64,000 nucleotides of DNA from Chitinophaga caeni (GTDB lineage Bacteria > Bacteroidota > Bacteroidia > Chitinophagales > Chitinophagaceae): assembly GCF_002557795.1 (NCBI RefSeq), contig NZ_CP023777.1, positions 2,303,001-2,367,000 on the forward strand, in the 5' to 3' direction. The position numbers and the translations under genes are program-made. Shown piece by piece: positions 26,138 to 34,915 of this stretch (its first letter is position 1; the number at the start of each line of letters is the position of its first letter). The notes under the pieces are model-generated. The model was not told where the DNA came from and did not search any database. It saw only the letters and a program-made list of their open reading frames with translations.

Positions 26138-26536
26138 TTAATTTTCAACTTTACCTGTCAGGTACAATTCCTTATCAGAATCGATGCCTTTGAATTTAAC
26201 CCAAATGGTTTTTCTTTGTTGTCCCACGCCATTTGCAGAGTAAGTCGCTGTTATCTTTCCAGTTTTACCAGGTAATACCGGTTCAACAGTCCAAGTAGGT
26301 TGCGTACATCCGCAGCTTGCCCTTGCAGTTTCAACTAACACCGGTTCTTTACTCGTATTGGTAAATTCAAAATTCACGGTAACGGCTTTGTTCAACTTGG
26401 TGGTACCGAAGTCGATCGTCTCGTTCTTGAATTTAACTTTTGCATCAACCGGGTTAGTACTACCGGATTGAGCTTGGGCAAACAGTGCAGTTGCTAAGAA
26501 CATACTCGCAAATAGGGATAAGATAAACTTTTTCAT
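26138..26536 (-). CDS. Exported DUF1573 protein
   Basis: 132 residues. A signal peptide (about residues 1-22, LFASMFLATALFAQAQ) precedes a single Ig-like DUF1573 domain. Family marks are IDFGTTKLNKAVTVNFEFTN, then ASCGCTQPTW with the conserved CGC, then VLPGKTGKITATYSANG. Proteins of this family are common in Bacteroidota and are exported to the periplasm or surface; their role is not established. It is transcribed alone between an aminotransferase and the E1 fusion, with its own terminator. Confidence 0.9.
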   Translation of the reverse strand: MKKFILSLFASMFLATALFAQAQSGSTNPVDAKVKFKNETIDFGTTKLNKAVTVNFEFTNTSKEPVLVETARASCGCTQPTWTVEPVLPGKTGKITATYSANGVGQQRKTIWVKFKGIDSDKELYLTGKVEN

Positions 26537-26754
26537 CGTTAAATATTTGGTTTTTTACGAATGGTTAAATATAATAGAATTTAACATCTGTCATTAAAAC
26601 AAATTTACTGCCAATTTTGTTAGCGGCCACAACAATTTATTAAAATCTTCTTAAAAAAACTATTATTTTATATGAATGTATCTATCAAATGTTGCCGAGA
26701 ATTGAAAGCTGTCAACAGATGAGTACCTGGGACGAACTTATTACTTTTAAACCT

Positions 26755-26762
26755 TACATTTG
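26755..26762 (+). promoter_or_regulatory. -7 element before the E1 gene
   Basis: TACATTTG at 26755-26762 matches TAnnTTTG and lies 20 bases before the start codon. No good -33 element is visible at the usual distance. Confidence 0.5.
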
Positions 26763-26782
26763 TAATTATTAACAGCATAGGT

Positions 26783-29179
26783 ATGAAAGAAAATAATGAA
26801 TTAGCCATGAAATCGGATAGCCAGTTATCATTCGATCAATTCCGCGAGGAAGTGATACGCGATTACCGCATTGCTTGTGAAAGTAGGGAGACCAGCTTGC
26901 TTGCCAGGAGGGAAGTGTTAACGGGAAAAGCAAAATTTGGAATCTTTGGAGATGGTAAGGAATTGGCACAGGTAGCGATGGCGAAATATTTTCAACCGGG
27001 TGATTTCAGATCCGGGTATTACCGTGACCAGACTTTTGCATTCGCTAGCGGCATTGCAACGGTCGAACAATTTTTCTCCCAATTATATGCTGACCCGGAT
27101 ATTAACCATGATCCATTCTCAGCAGGAAGGCAGATGAACTCGCATTTTGCCACTCCTAACATCGATGAAAACGGGGAACTGCTTCCCTTGGTAGATATGA
27201 AAAATACGGCGGCTGATATGGCCCCGACCGCAGGTCAAATGCCACGTTCCATCGGCTTGGCTTACGCTTCCAAATTATTTAGAAATGTACCGGAACTAGA
27301 AGCTTTTCAAGGGTTATCTAACAACGGCAACGAAGTTTGCTTTACTACTATCGGTGATGCTTCCACCTCGGAAGGGCACTTTTGGGAAACGGTGAACGCC
27401 GCGGGCGTATTACAAATTCCTTTAGCAATATTTGTTTGGGATGATGGTTACGGTATTTCCGTACCACGTAAGTTTCAAACAACAAAAGGATCTATCAGCG
27501 AAGTGCTGGAAGGATTTAGAAAACAACCCGATACTAACGGTATCGAAATTTATACGGTGAAAGGTTGGGATTATGCCGGGATGTGCGAAGTATTTGAAGA
27601 AGGTATCCGCAAAGCCCGCGAAACGCATGTTCCCGTATTATTCCATGTAGAAGAAATAACCCAGCCACAGGGGCATTCTACTTCCGGTTCACACGAAAGG
27701 TATAAATCAAAAGAACGCCTGGCTTGGGAAAGGGAATTTGACTGTATCGCGAAAATGCGCCAGTGGCTGGTTGAAAATGCACTCGTTGAGGAAGCTGTAC
27801 TAGATGAAATTGAAGTAGAAGCTAAAGCTGCCGTTATAGAGTCGAAAAAGAAAGCTTGGGAGAAATACATCGTTGTCATCAAACAGCAAGTTCAAGACTT
27901 GGTCAAATACACGGCGAACCTTGTTAATGAAGGCACCGATGCCGCTTTTATCAATAAAACCATTCAAGAATTACAGGCTAACAGGGAACCGCAAAGGAAA
28001 GATGTTTTGAAGGCTGCCGCATCTATCGTTTTTAGAAATTCAAAGTCGAACAGCAATGCGGTGCTTCAACTGAAAAATTTCTACCTTGAACTGCTAACAT
28101 TACAAAAGCAAAGTTATAACTCGGACTTATACGCTTCCGGTGTTAATTCCGCATTAAACGTGCAGGCAATACCTGCTGAATATGCTGAAGAGGCAGCAAT
28201 GGTAAACGGTTACGAAGTTTTAAATAAATATTTTGATCAACTTTTCTCCAGCAATCCCAGGGTATTTGCCTTCGGGGAAGATGTTGGTAAAATCGGGGAT
28301 GTCAACCAGGCCTTCTCCGGTTTACAACAGAAACATGGCAAGCTGAGAATTTCCGATACAGGTATCCGTGAACTAACGATCATGGGGCAGGGCATCGGGA
28401 TGGCGCTAAGGGGTTTAAGGCCCATCGCGGAAATTCAGTACCTGGATTATTTATTGTACGGTTTACAACCTTTAAGCGATGATGTGGCTACGCTGCAATA
28501 CCGCACCAAGGGAAAACAGTTCTGCCCGATCATCGTGCGTACCAGGGGCCATCGCCTGGAAGGTATATGGCACTCCGGCAGCCCGATGGGGATGATCATC
28601 AATTCATTAAGGGGCATGCATGTTTGTGTTCCGAGGAACATGGTTCAAGCAGCAGGAATGTATAATACTTTGCTAAAGGCTAATGAACCGGCAATCGTGA
28701 TTGAATCGCTCAACGGTTACCGGCTGAAAGAAAAATTACCGGTTAATCTAGCCGACTTTACCGTTCCCTTAGGAAAGGTAGATATCATGAAGGAAGGTGA
28801 TGATATCACCATCGTTTCTTACGGCTCCACGCTGAGGATCGTGCAGGAAGCATTACCCATGTTGGAGAACCTAGGCATCTCGGTTGAATTAATCGATATT
28901 CAAACCCTGCTGCCATTCGATCTCGATCATGATATCCTTGCTTCGCTGAAAAAAACGAACCGGATTCTTTTCGTAGATGAGGATGTACCGGGCGGTGCAG
29001 CCGCCTTCATGTTCCAACAGGTGATCGAAGTACAGGGCGGTTATCGCTGGTTAGATACGAAGCCGCGTACCTTGACTGCCCAAGCACATCGACCGGCGTA
29101 CGGATCGGACGGGGATTATTTCTCTAAGCCGAATGCAGAAGATGTGATCAGCACCGTAATGGAAGTCATGGCGGAATAA
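26783..29179 (+). CDS. 2-oxoacid dehydrogenase E1, fused alpha and beta subunits
   Basis: 798 residues. E1 decarboxylates a 2-oxoacid with thiamine diphosphate and passes the acyl group to lipoyl-E2. The alpha part (about 20-370) has GYYRDQTFAFASG and the TPP motif GDASTSEGHFWETVNAA (191-207) with DDGYGIS near 220. A linker with coiled-coil-like composition follows. The beta part (about 470-798) has FAFGEDVGKIGDVNQAF, GIGMALRGLRPIAEIQYLDY and EDVPGGAAAFM. The fused form is widespread in Bacteroidota and usually assigned to branched-chain or pyruvate-type dehydrogenase; the substrate is not certain. No E2 or E3 gene is adjacent, and the gene has its own terminator. Confidence 0.93.
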   Translation: MKENNELAMKSDSQLSFDQFREEVIRDYRIACESRETSLLARREVLTGKAKFGIFGDGKELAQVAMAKYFQPGDFRSGYYRDQTFAFASGIATVEQFFSQLYADPDINHDPFSAGRQMNSHFATPNIDENGELLPLVDMKNTAADMAPTAGQMPRSIGLAYASKLFRNVPELEAFQGLSNNGNEVCFTTIGDASTSEGHFWETVNAAGVLQIPLAIFVWDDGYGISVPRKFQTTKGSISEVLEGFRKQPDTNGIEIYTVKGWDYAGMCEVFEEGIRKARETHVPVLFHVEEITQPQGHSTSGSHERYKSKERLAWEREFDCIAKMRQWLVENALVEEAVLDEIEVEAKAAVIESKKKAWEKYIVVIKQQVQDLVKYTANLVNEGTDAAFINKTIQELQANREPQRKDVLKAAASIVFRNSKSNSNAVLQLKNFYLELLTLQKQSYNSDLYASGVNSALNVQAIPAEYAEEAAMVNGYEVLNKYFDQLFSSNPRVFAFGEDVGKIGDVNQAFSGLQQKHGKLRISDTGIRELTIMGQGIGMALRGLRPIAEIQYLDYLLYGLQPLSDDVATLQYRTKGKQFCPIIVRTRGHRLEGIWHSGSPMGMIINSLRGMHVCVPRNMVQAAGMYNTLLKANEPAIVIESLNGYRLKEKLPVNLADFTVPLGKVDIMKEGDDITIVSYGSTLRIVQEALPMLENLGISVELIDIQTLLPFDLDHDILASLKKTNRILFVDEDVPGGAAAFMFQQVIEVQGGYRWLDTKPRTLTAQAHRPAYGSDGDYFSKPNAEDVISTVMEVMAE

Positions 29180-29210
29180 GAAAAATAACTATTTAACTAC
29201 CCATAAACGG

Positions 29211-29245
29211 AAGCGCGGACCTTGAACAAGTTTTGCGCTTTTTTT
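29211..29245 (+). terminator. Intrinsic terminator after the E1 gene
   Basis: AAGCGC (29211-29216), 18-base loop, GCGCTT (29235-29240) running into seven T. Confidence 0.7.
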
Positions 29246-29332
29246 GTTAGCAATGTTGTAAGTGATTGCCTTGTAAAATGGTATAGTTATAGCTATTAGA
29301 TCTATATAGGAAGGCCTCAAATCATCTTTAAC

Positions 29333-30268
29333 ATGGATTACAAAGATTATTACAAAATTTTAGGGGTAGAAAAAAACGCTACGCCGGATGCCATCAAGAA
29401 AGCTTATAGAAAACTAGCCGTTAAATACCACCCGGATAAAAACCCTGATGATCAATTAGCAGAAGAAAAATTTAAAGAAATCACCGAGGCATACGAAGTG
29501 CTGAGCGATGCAGAAAAAAGAAAGAAATACGATGCTTTCGGTGAAAATTGGAAGTATTATGAACAAGCCGGTGGACAACAAGGTGATTTCGATTGGTCGA
29601 AATGGCAAAATGCAGGGAGAGGCGGTGCCGGTGGTTACCGGCAGGCTTCGCAGGAGGACATTAACGATATGTTCGGTGATGGGGGGCAGTTCTCAGATTT
29701 CTTCGAACATTTATTCGGTGGAAATTTCCGCTCCCAGTCAAGGGGTAGGAGAAGCCGTTCCATGCGGGGACAAGATATACGCGCCACGATGGGGATATCA
29801 ATTACGGATGCTTATGCCGGTGCAACGAAGCAAATCGAAATAAGTGGCCAGAAACTGAATTTGAAGATTAAGCCGGGCACTTACGATGGACAGGTATTAA
29901 GACTCAAAGGAAAAGGAGAACCGGGGTACAACGGTGCCGAGGCAGGCGATTTATTGATTACCATTCAAGTGCAAGATGATGCGCAGTACCACTTGCAGGG
30001 CAATGATATTTATTCGGATGTTCCCATCGATGTTTTTACGGCGATATTGGGTGGGAAAATACAGGTCCAGACACCCGGCAGCACTTTGCAGTTAAATATT
30101 CCTGCCGGGACTGACAGCGGCCGGATGTTCAGGTTAAAAGGCAAAGGTATGACTTCTGCTAACGGTGTTACCGGTGATTTTTACGTGAAAGTTGCTATAC
30201 AGGTACCTAAGAACCTCAGTGATGATGAGAAAGCCCAAATCGAAAAATTAGCAAACCGTCAAAAGTAA
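29333..30268 (+). CDS. DnaJ-family co-chaperone, CbpA type
   Basis: 311 residues. The J domain (1-70) contains the HPD motif at 33-35 needed to stimulate DnaK ATPase. A Gly/Phe-rich region (about 78-130, with [16 protein letters not shown]) follows, then two beta-sandwich substrate-binding domains (from about residue 145: [20 protein letters not shown], then [18 protein letters not shown]). No CxxCxGxG zinc repeats exist, so it is a type II/CbpA protein and not DnaJ itself. It is followed after 6 bases by a DinD/BRO-N-like small protein, in the place where E. coli cbpA has its modulator cbpM. Confidence 0.93.
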   Translation: MDYKDYYKILGVEKNATPDAIKKAYRKLAVKYHPDKNPDDQLAEEKFKEITEAYEVLSDAEKRKKYDAFGENWKYYEQAGGQQGDFDWSKWQNAGRGGAGGYRQASQEDINDMFGDGGQFSDFFEHLFGGNFRSQSRGRRSRSMRGQDIRATMGISITDAYAGATKQIEISGQKLNLKIKPGTYDGQVLRLKGKGEPGYNGAEAGDLLITIQVQDDAQYHLQGNDIYSDVPIDVFTAILGGKIQVQTPGSTLQLNIPAGTDSGRMFRLKGKGMTSANGVTGDFYVKVAIQVPKNLSDDEKAQIEKLANRQK

Positions 30269-30274
30269 ACGATC

Positions 30275-30634
30275 ATGTTGAAACTATATGAATACTTAGA
30301 CGAAGTTATCTCGATGCGACAAGTTCAATTTGATAAAGAGCCCTTGGAATATTATGCCAGTGATATTATCCGCCTCTTGGGCTACGGGGATGTCAACGCC
30401 ATTAAACAAGCCATGTTTAGGGCGATGGAAGCTTGCGTCGCATTGCATTACCCTGTTAATTTACATTTCAAGAAAACTTATTGTTGGAAGGACGGCGAAA
30501 TGCTAACGGATTGGCAAATGAGTATGCTCGGTTGCTACTTCCTCGTTATAAATTGTGATCCTTCAAATCCCAACGTAGCTAAAGCACAATTACTTATCGG
30601 CCTACAAGGAGGTAAAATGCCCCGCAAGAAGTAA
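30275..30634 (+). CDS. Small protein similar to DinD/BRO N-terminal domain
   Basis: 119 residues, no signal peptide. Residues about 25-105 line up with the N-terminal part of DNA-damage-inducible protein D and BRO-type proteins. YYASDIIRLLGYGDVNAIKQ matches WSARxLxxLLGY; AMEACVALHYPVNLHF matches AKEACxxSGxxxxDHF; MSMLGCYFLVINCDPSNPNV matches LSRYACYLVxQNGDPxKPxI. It starts 6 bases after the cbpA-like stop, so the two are translated together. It might act as a CbpM-like modulator of the J protein or as a DNA-binding protein; both are inference. The domain assignment is from memory of the DinD pattern. Confidence 0.7.
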   Translation: MLKLYEYLDEVISMRQVQFDKEPLEYYASDIIRLLGYGDVNAIKQAMFRAMEACVALHYPVNLHFKKTYCWKDGEMLTDWQMSMLGCYFLVINCDPSNPNVAKAQLLIGLQGGKMPRKK

Positions 30635-30653
30635 GTTTTCCCAGTTCCAGCCC

Positions 30654-30714
30654 TGTTCATTTTTTGTTCATTTTTTGTGCTGCGTTTCCTGCGCAGGAAT
30701 TAGAATTAATTTTG
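30654..30714 (+). promoter_or_regulatory. Promoter and operator-like region before the zinc-ribbon gene
   Basis: An exact 11-base tandem repeat TGTTCATTTTT (30654-30664, 30665-30675) is followed by TTTC-N18-TAATTTTG (30685-30688, 30707-30714). A 14-base perfect palindrome TTCCTGCGCAGGAA (30686-30699) fills the promoter spacer. The arrangement suggests binding of a dimeric regulator. Confidence 0.6.
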
Positions 30715-30840
30715 TATTCTATCAAAACCTGGTAGTAAATAACCAAACCAAAGGTCATGTTGAATGCTATACGGAGTAATATCCGTGTGGAAAAGACGCC
30801 AATTCAAACTTATCCTTGAAGAATACCAAAATTTATTGTA

Positions 30841-31110
30841 ATGGATGTAAGATGCCTTTACTGTAGTGATGCAATTATTATCAAGCAAAATTCGAAACAT
30901 GTTCGTTGTGAAAGATGCGGTGGCCCTGTACAGAGAATGCAATTTGTAAAGCTTATGCAGGGAATTCATCCTTTAGGCGAGCAGCATAGTATCGTGATCG
31001 ATAACAAGCAATGTTATGGTATTTATAAATCGAGTTTCGGGACTTATGTTATCAATGAATTGACCAATAAATTTGAACAATTAAGCTCATCGCATTTAAG
31101 GTTCTCATAG
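30841..31110 (+). CDS. Small zinc-ribbon protein of unknown function
   Basis: 89 residues. The first 30 carry two CxxC pairs, C5-x2-C8 and C23-x2-C26, which form a treble-clef or zinc-ribbon site. The rest (residues 40-89) is mixed alpha/beta without a motif I know. No signal peptide; it is likely cytosolic. It has a probable promoter with an operator-like palindrome about 130 bases upstream, so the mRNA leader is long. I do not recognise a named family; similar small ribbon proteins often bind nucleic acid or polymerase. Confidence 0.7.
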   Translation: MDVRCLYCSDAIIIKQNSKHVRCERCGGPVQRMQFVKLMQGIHPLGEQHSIVIDNKQCYGIYKSSFGTYVINELTNKFEQLSSSHLRFS

Positions 31111-31226
31111 GGATTAGTCCTGTCTCAGCTTCATACCCACGCTGCCTTTCATGCAGGATATCTAAAAAAATCTCCCTAATAACTCCATCCTTGCAGAATT
31201 ATTATTAAATTTTGCAAAAACAAAGT

Positions 31227-32192
31227 ATGCAGATTGTAGTACTCGACGGGTACACTTTAAATCCCGGTGATCTAAGTTGGGAGTCATTATTTGCACTGGG
31301 AAGTGTGAAAATGTATACCCGCACGCCACCGAATGAAGTAGTGGAAAGGGCTAAAGATGCCGATATTATACTCACTAATAAAGTGGTGCTAACCGCCGAG
31401 ATGATCGAACAATTTGATCACCTTAAGTATATCGGCGTAATGGCAACGGGATATAATGTTGTTGACCTTGCAGCGGCGAACAAGCGCGGTATACCCGTGA
31501 CCAACGTCCCGGCATATAGTTCGGAGAGTGTTGCGCAATTAACTTTCGCACTTCTGTTGGAGTTATGCCATCATGTTGGTGAACATAATACCGCGGTGAA
31601 GCAGGGAGAATGGACGGGCGCACCGGATTTTAGTTTCTGGAAGTACCCCTTGGTTGAATTGGCTGGGAAAACTATGGGTATCGTGGGTTTGGGGAATATC
31701 GGCAGAAAGGTTGCGCAGTTGGCGCAGGCATTCGGGATGCATATTATCGCGCATCATAAACACCCGGAAAGGGACCGCATGGAAGGAGTCAGGTTTACAA
31801 GCTTGGAAGATTGTTTTCAGAATGCCGATGTTGTTTCCTTGCATTGCCCGTTAAACGATGCTAATAAAGGATTTGTCAATGCAGGTTTGTTGCGTAAAAT
31901 GAAAGCGACGGCATTCCTGGTCAATACTAGCCGCGGTCCGCTAATCAATGAACAAGATTTGGCCGATGCGTTAAAAAATAATGTAATTGCCGGTGCGGCG
32001 GTAGATGTATTATCGACAGAACCACCCGTTTCAACAAACCCCTTGCTTTCATCGAAGAATTGCATTCTCACGCCGCATATTGCTTGGGCTACGAAGGAGG
32101 CTAGGGAACGGTTACTAGGGGTTTTAGTAGATAATATAACGGCGTTTCAGTCAGGTAAACCAACGAATGTTGTAAACGATCCGGTAAAATAA
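31227..32192 (+). CDS. D-2-hydroxyacid dehydrogenase (glycerate dehydrogenase-like)
   Basis: 321 residues from the ATG at 31227; a TTG 15 bases upstream in frame is less likely because family members begin at MQIVVLDGYTLNPGD. The NAD-binding motif is GIVGLGNIGRKVA (about 147-159). Catalytic Arg lies in LVNTSRGPLINEQ, Glu in VDVLSTEPP, and His in LTPHIAWATKEAR. The sequence is closest in pattern to hydroxypyruvate/glycerate or glyoxylate reductases. The enzyme reduces a 2-oxoacid with NAD(P)H. It is convergent with yebC and shares a terminator with it. Confidence 0.92.
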   Translation: MQIVVLDGYTLNPGDLSWESLFALGSVKMYTRTPPNEVVERAKDADIILTNKVVLTAEMIEQFDHLKYIGVMATGYNVVDLAAANKRGIPVTNVPAYSSESVAQLTFALLLELCHHVGEHNTAVKQGEWTGAPDFSFWKYPLVELAGKTMGIVGLGNIGRKVAQLAQAFGMHIIAHHKHPERDRMEGVRFTSLEDCFQNADVVSLHCPLNDANKGFVNAGLLRKMKATAFLVNTSRGPLINEQDLADALKNNVIAGAAVDVLSTEPPVSTNPLLSSKNCILTPHIAWATKEARERLLGVLVDNITAFQSGKPTNVVNDPVK

Positions 32193-32212
32193 TATTCATC
32201 CTGAAATAAAAA

Positions 32213-32246
32213 ACACCGCCCGGCATACCGGGAAACCGGGCGGTGT
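32213..32246. terminator. Bidirectional terminator
   Basis: ACACCGCCCGG (32213-32223), 12-base loop, CCGGGCGGTGT (32236-32246). Perfect 11-bp stem flanked by A-rich DNA on the left and TAAAATT on the right. It serves the dehydrogenase and, on the other strand, yebC. Confidence 0.88.
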
Positions 32247-32250
32247 AAAA

Positions 32251-32961
32251 TTATGCAAGGTTGTGAAATACTTGTTGAACATCATCGTCTTGCTCGATCC
32301 TATCAATCAATTCCAGTACTTCTTTAGATTGTTCTTCGTTCAGTTCCACTGTATTTAAAGGAATGCGTTTTAATTCTGCGCTGATGGCGCTAATACCGCG
32401 TTCTTCCAATGCTTTGGACATATTCCCAAAATCATTGAAAGCAGTACGTATAATGATATTACCTTCGCTATCTTCCCCGATTTCCTCCAGTCCATGGTCG
32501 ATCAGTTCCAGCTCTAATTCCTCGATATCTTGACCTTCTTTAGCTATTTTAAATTCTCCCATGCGGTTGAATGTAAATGCAACGGAGCCGCTATTCCCTA
32601 GGCTGCCGCCACCCTTGTTGAAATACATGCGCACATTAGCAACGGTACGGGTAGAGTTATCGGTAGCCGTTTCTACCATCACGGCAACACCGTGCGGCGC
32701 GTATCCTTCGTACACTACTTCTTCATAATCAGCTTTGTCTTTCCCCATGGCTCTTTTGATCGCTGCTTCCACGCGATCTTTCGGCATGTTCACACCCTTG
32801 GCATTCAGCATGCAACGGCGCAAAGCAGGGTTGTTATCCGGATCAGGACCACCGGCCTTTACAGCGATAGCGATCTCTTTACCGATACGGGTAAATTGCT
32901 TGGCCATCCTATCCCAGCGGGCAAACATCGTGGCCTTTCTAACTTCAAATATTCTTCCCAT
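32251..32961 (-). CDS. YebC/TACO1-family translation or transcription factor
   Basis: 236 residues. The family has three domains; marks here are [21 protein letters not shown] (residues about 38-58, in two runs), [15 protein letters not shown], and [24 protein letters not shown] text near 85-105, then [19 protein letters not shown]. The N-terminus [20 protein letters not shown] replaces the MAGHSKWANIKHRK start of most phyla and is the Bacteroidota type. Members have been described as transcription regulators (PmpR) and as factors that relieve ribosome stalling. Transcribed singly. Confidence 0.94.
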   Translation of the reverse strand: MGRIFEVRKATMFARWDRMAKQFTRIGKEIAIAVKAGGPDPDNNPALRRCMLNAKGVNMPKDRVEAAIKRAMGKDKADYEEVVYEGYAPHGVAVMVETATDNSTRTVANVRMYFNKGGGSLGNSGSVAFTFNRMGEFKIAKEGQDIEELELELIDHGLEEIGEDSEGNIIIRTAFNDFGNMSKALEERGISAISAELKRIPLNTVELNEEQSKEVLELIDRIEQDDDVQQVFHNLA

Positions 32962-33130
32962 ATATATTTTTTGAAGGTAATACCGTGAATCCCAGCAGTA
33001 TTACATTATTCGTAATCATTTAGCCAGTAAGGTTATAATACAAGCTTGGCGGTTGCAAAAATATTAAATTCTGCCAATTTGGGCGTTATTCAAAGATGAA
33101 AATCCGTATACCTTGAACCTAAAATTAATA

Positions 33131-33162
33131 AGAAAGGCCAACTTCTAAAAGTTGACCTTTCT
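33131..33162 (-). terminator. Terminator of the amino acid permease gene
   Basis: AGAAAGGCCAACTT (33131-33144), loop CTAA, AAGTTGACCTTTCT (33149-33162), 14 bp with one mismatch. It can act in both directions. Confidence 0.8.
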
Positions 33163-33191
33163 TATTGGAATAATTTATAAAGTCTAAGGAA

Positions 33192-34640
33192 TTATTTGTC
33201 ATTTCTTAGCTTACTATGTTTCTTACCATAAGTGAAGTAAATGATAAAGCCCAGTCCCATCCAGATGGCGAGGCGTAACCAGGTATCCCAAGGTAAAGAA
33301 GCCATTAAGCCGATACAAATCAAAATACCTAAGATCGGTACTAAAGGTACCAGTGGTGTTTTGAACGGACGTACCGCGTCAGGTTGTGATTTGCGCATCA
33401 CGATTACACCGATACAAACTAATGCAAATGCGAATAATGTACCGATACTTACCATTTCACCTACAACATGCACCGGAACAAATGCCGAGAACAAGCTTAC
33501 GAAGAAAAGAAATAAGATATTGGATTTATACGGAGTACGGAATTTAGGGTGAATGTTAGAGAATGTTTTCGGTAATAGACCATCCAAACTCATACTGTAG
33601 AATACGCGCGATTGACCCATCAACATCACTAGGATTACAGATGTGTAACCTGCCAAAATTGCCACGATAATACCTTGTTGTAACCACTCGTATGGTGTTT
33701 TCGCGATCGCGATAGCAACGGGAGCAGCACTGTCTTTAAACTCGGTATAATTGGCTAAACCGGTCATTACGTGCGCAAACAATACGTACAAAACGGTACA
33801 AATCATCAAGGAACCCAGGATACCGCGTGGCATATCTTTTTGAGGGTTTTTCGCTTCCTGTGCAGCAGTAGACACGGCATCAAAACCGATAAACGCAAAG
33901 AATACAACGGCAGCGCCTCTCAAGATACCGGAAACTCCGAAATGACCGAATACGCCGGTATTTTCAGGGATATACGGATTATAGTTAGCCGGGTTGATGT
34001 GACCCCAACCTACAGCGATGAACACTAGCACTACAGCTACTTTCAATATAACCAATAAGCCGTTCATGAAAGCAGATTCCTTCGTACCGCGGATCAAAAT
34101 CAAAGACAAGGCTACTACGATGGCAACAGCGGGAAGGTTTAGTATACCGCTTACAACGCTTCCATCAGCCATGGTAACGGATTCGAAAGGAGAGCAAGTA
34201 AGTTGCGGGGGGAGGTGTAAACCGAAATTATGTAAGAATTTAACCAGGTATTGAGACCAACTAATGGATACTGTTGCAGCGCCCAACGCATATTCCAACA
34301 CGAGATCCCAACCGATGATCCAGGCCACCAATTCACCCATCGTAGCATAAGAATATGTATAAGCACTACCCGCGATTGGGATCATGCTGGCAAATTCTGC
34401 ATAACATAAACCTGCGAAAGCACAACCGATAGCACCTACTACAAAGGAAATAGTAACGGCTGGTCCCGCGTTATTAGCTGCTGCAAGGCCGGTTAGAGAG
34501 AAAAGTCCAGCACCGATGATGGCACCAATTCCTAGAGCAATTAAATTGTTGGCTGACAATGTTCTTTTCAAGCCTTTTTCAGACTCTGAAGCTTCTGCTA
34601 ACAGTCGTCCTAGCGGCTTTTTGACAAAAGGTCCGTTCAT
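33192..34640 (-). CDS. APC-family amino acid permease
   Basis: 482 residues, about 12-14 membrane helices. The consensus of the cationic amino acid transporter branch is clear: LGIGAIIGAGLFSLTGLAAA in helix 1, CYAEFASMIPIAGSAYTYSY in helix 3, and GWDLVLEYALGAATVS after it. FFAFIGFDAVSTAAQEAKNPQKDMPRG (two runs) in the middle is the classic loop after helix 6. It imports amino acids with protons; the exact substrate is not known. A minus-strand -7 element TATATTTG (34703-34696) precedes it, and the gene is divergent from the dicarboxylate carrier. Confidence 0.93.
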   Translation of the reverse strand: MNGPFVKKPLGRLLAEASESEKGLKRTLSANNLIALGIGAIIGAGLFSLTGLAAANNAGPAVTISFVVGAIGCAFAGLCYAEFASMIPIAGSAYTYSYATMGELVAWIIGWDLVLEYALGAATVSISWSQYLVKFLHNFGLHLPPQLTCSPFESVTMADGSVVSGILNLPAVAIVVALSLILIRGTKESAFMNGLLVILKVAVVLVFIAVGWGHINPANYNPYIPENTGVFGHFGVSGILRGAAVVFFAFIGFDAVSTAAQEAKNPQKDMPRGILGSLMICTVLYVLFAHVMTGLANYTEFKDSAAPVAIAIAKTPYEWLQQGIIVAILAGYTSVILVMLMGQSRVFYSMSLDGLLPKTFSNIHPKFRTPYKSNILFLFFVSLFSAFVPVHVVGEMVSIGTLFAFALVCIGVIVMRKSQPDAVRPFKTPLVPLVPILGILICIGLMASLPWDTWLRLAIWMGLGFIIYFTYGKKHSKLRNDK

Positions 34641-34771
34641 ACAATGTTGTTGTTGTAAGGTTGATATTTTTGCGTTTAGATTTTTATAGATTCGTCAAAT
34701 ATAGGCATCTATGTTGAAAAGTCTTAATTTTTTATTTAATCGGAAAATGGGGAAAACAAGCTGAATAACAA

Positions 34772-34802
34772 TTTCAGTTTATCATTTATAACCTTATTTT
34801 TG
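34772..34802 (+). promoter_or_regulatory. Promoter of the dicarboxylate symporter gene
   Basis: TTTC (34772-34775), 19-base spacer, TATTTTTG (34795-34802). Third case in the window of a TTTC -33 element at the exact spacing. The leader to the start codon is about 110 bases. Confidence 0.65.
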
Positions 34803-34915
34803 GGAAATTTTAGAATAGGACTTCCTGTAACGCGCTCCAAAATCTGAATGGCCTGGAGATGGCTGGAGGGATTCCATTTTATTGATCAACAATCATCTAA
34901 ACTAACTACATAGGA

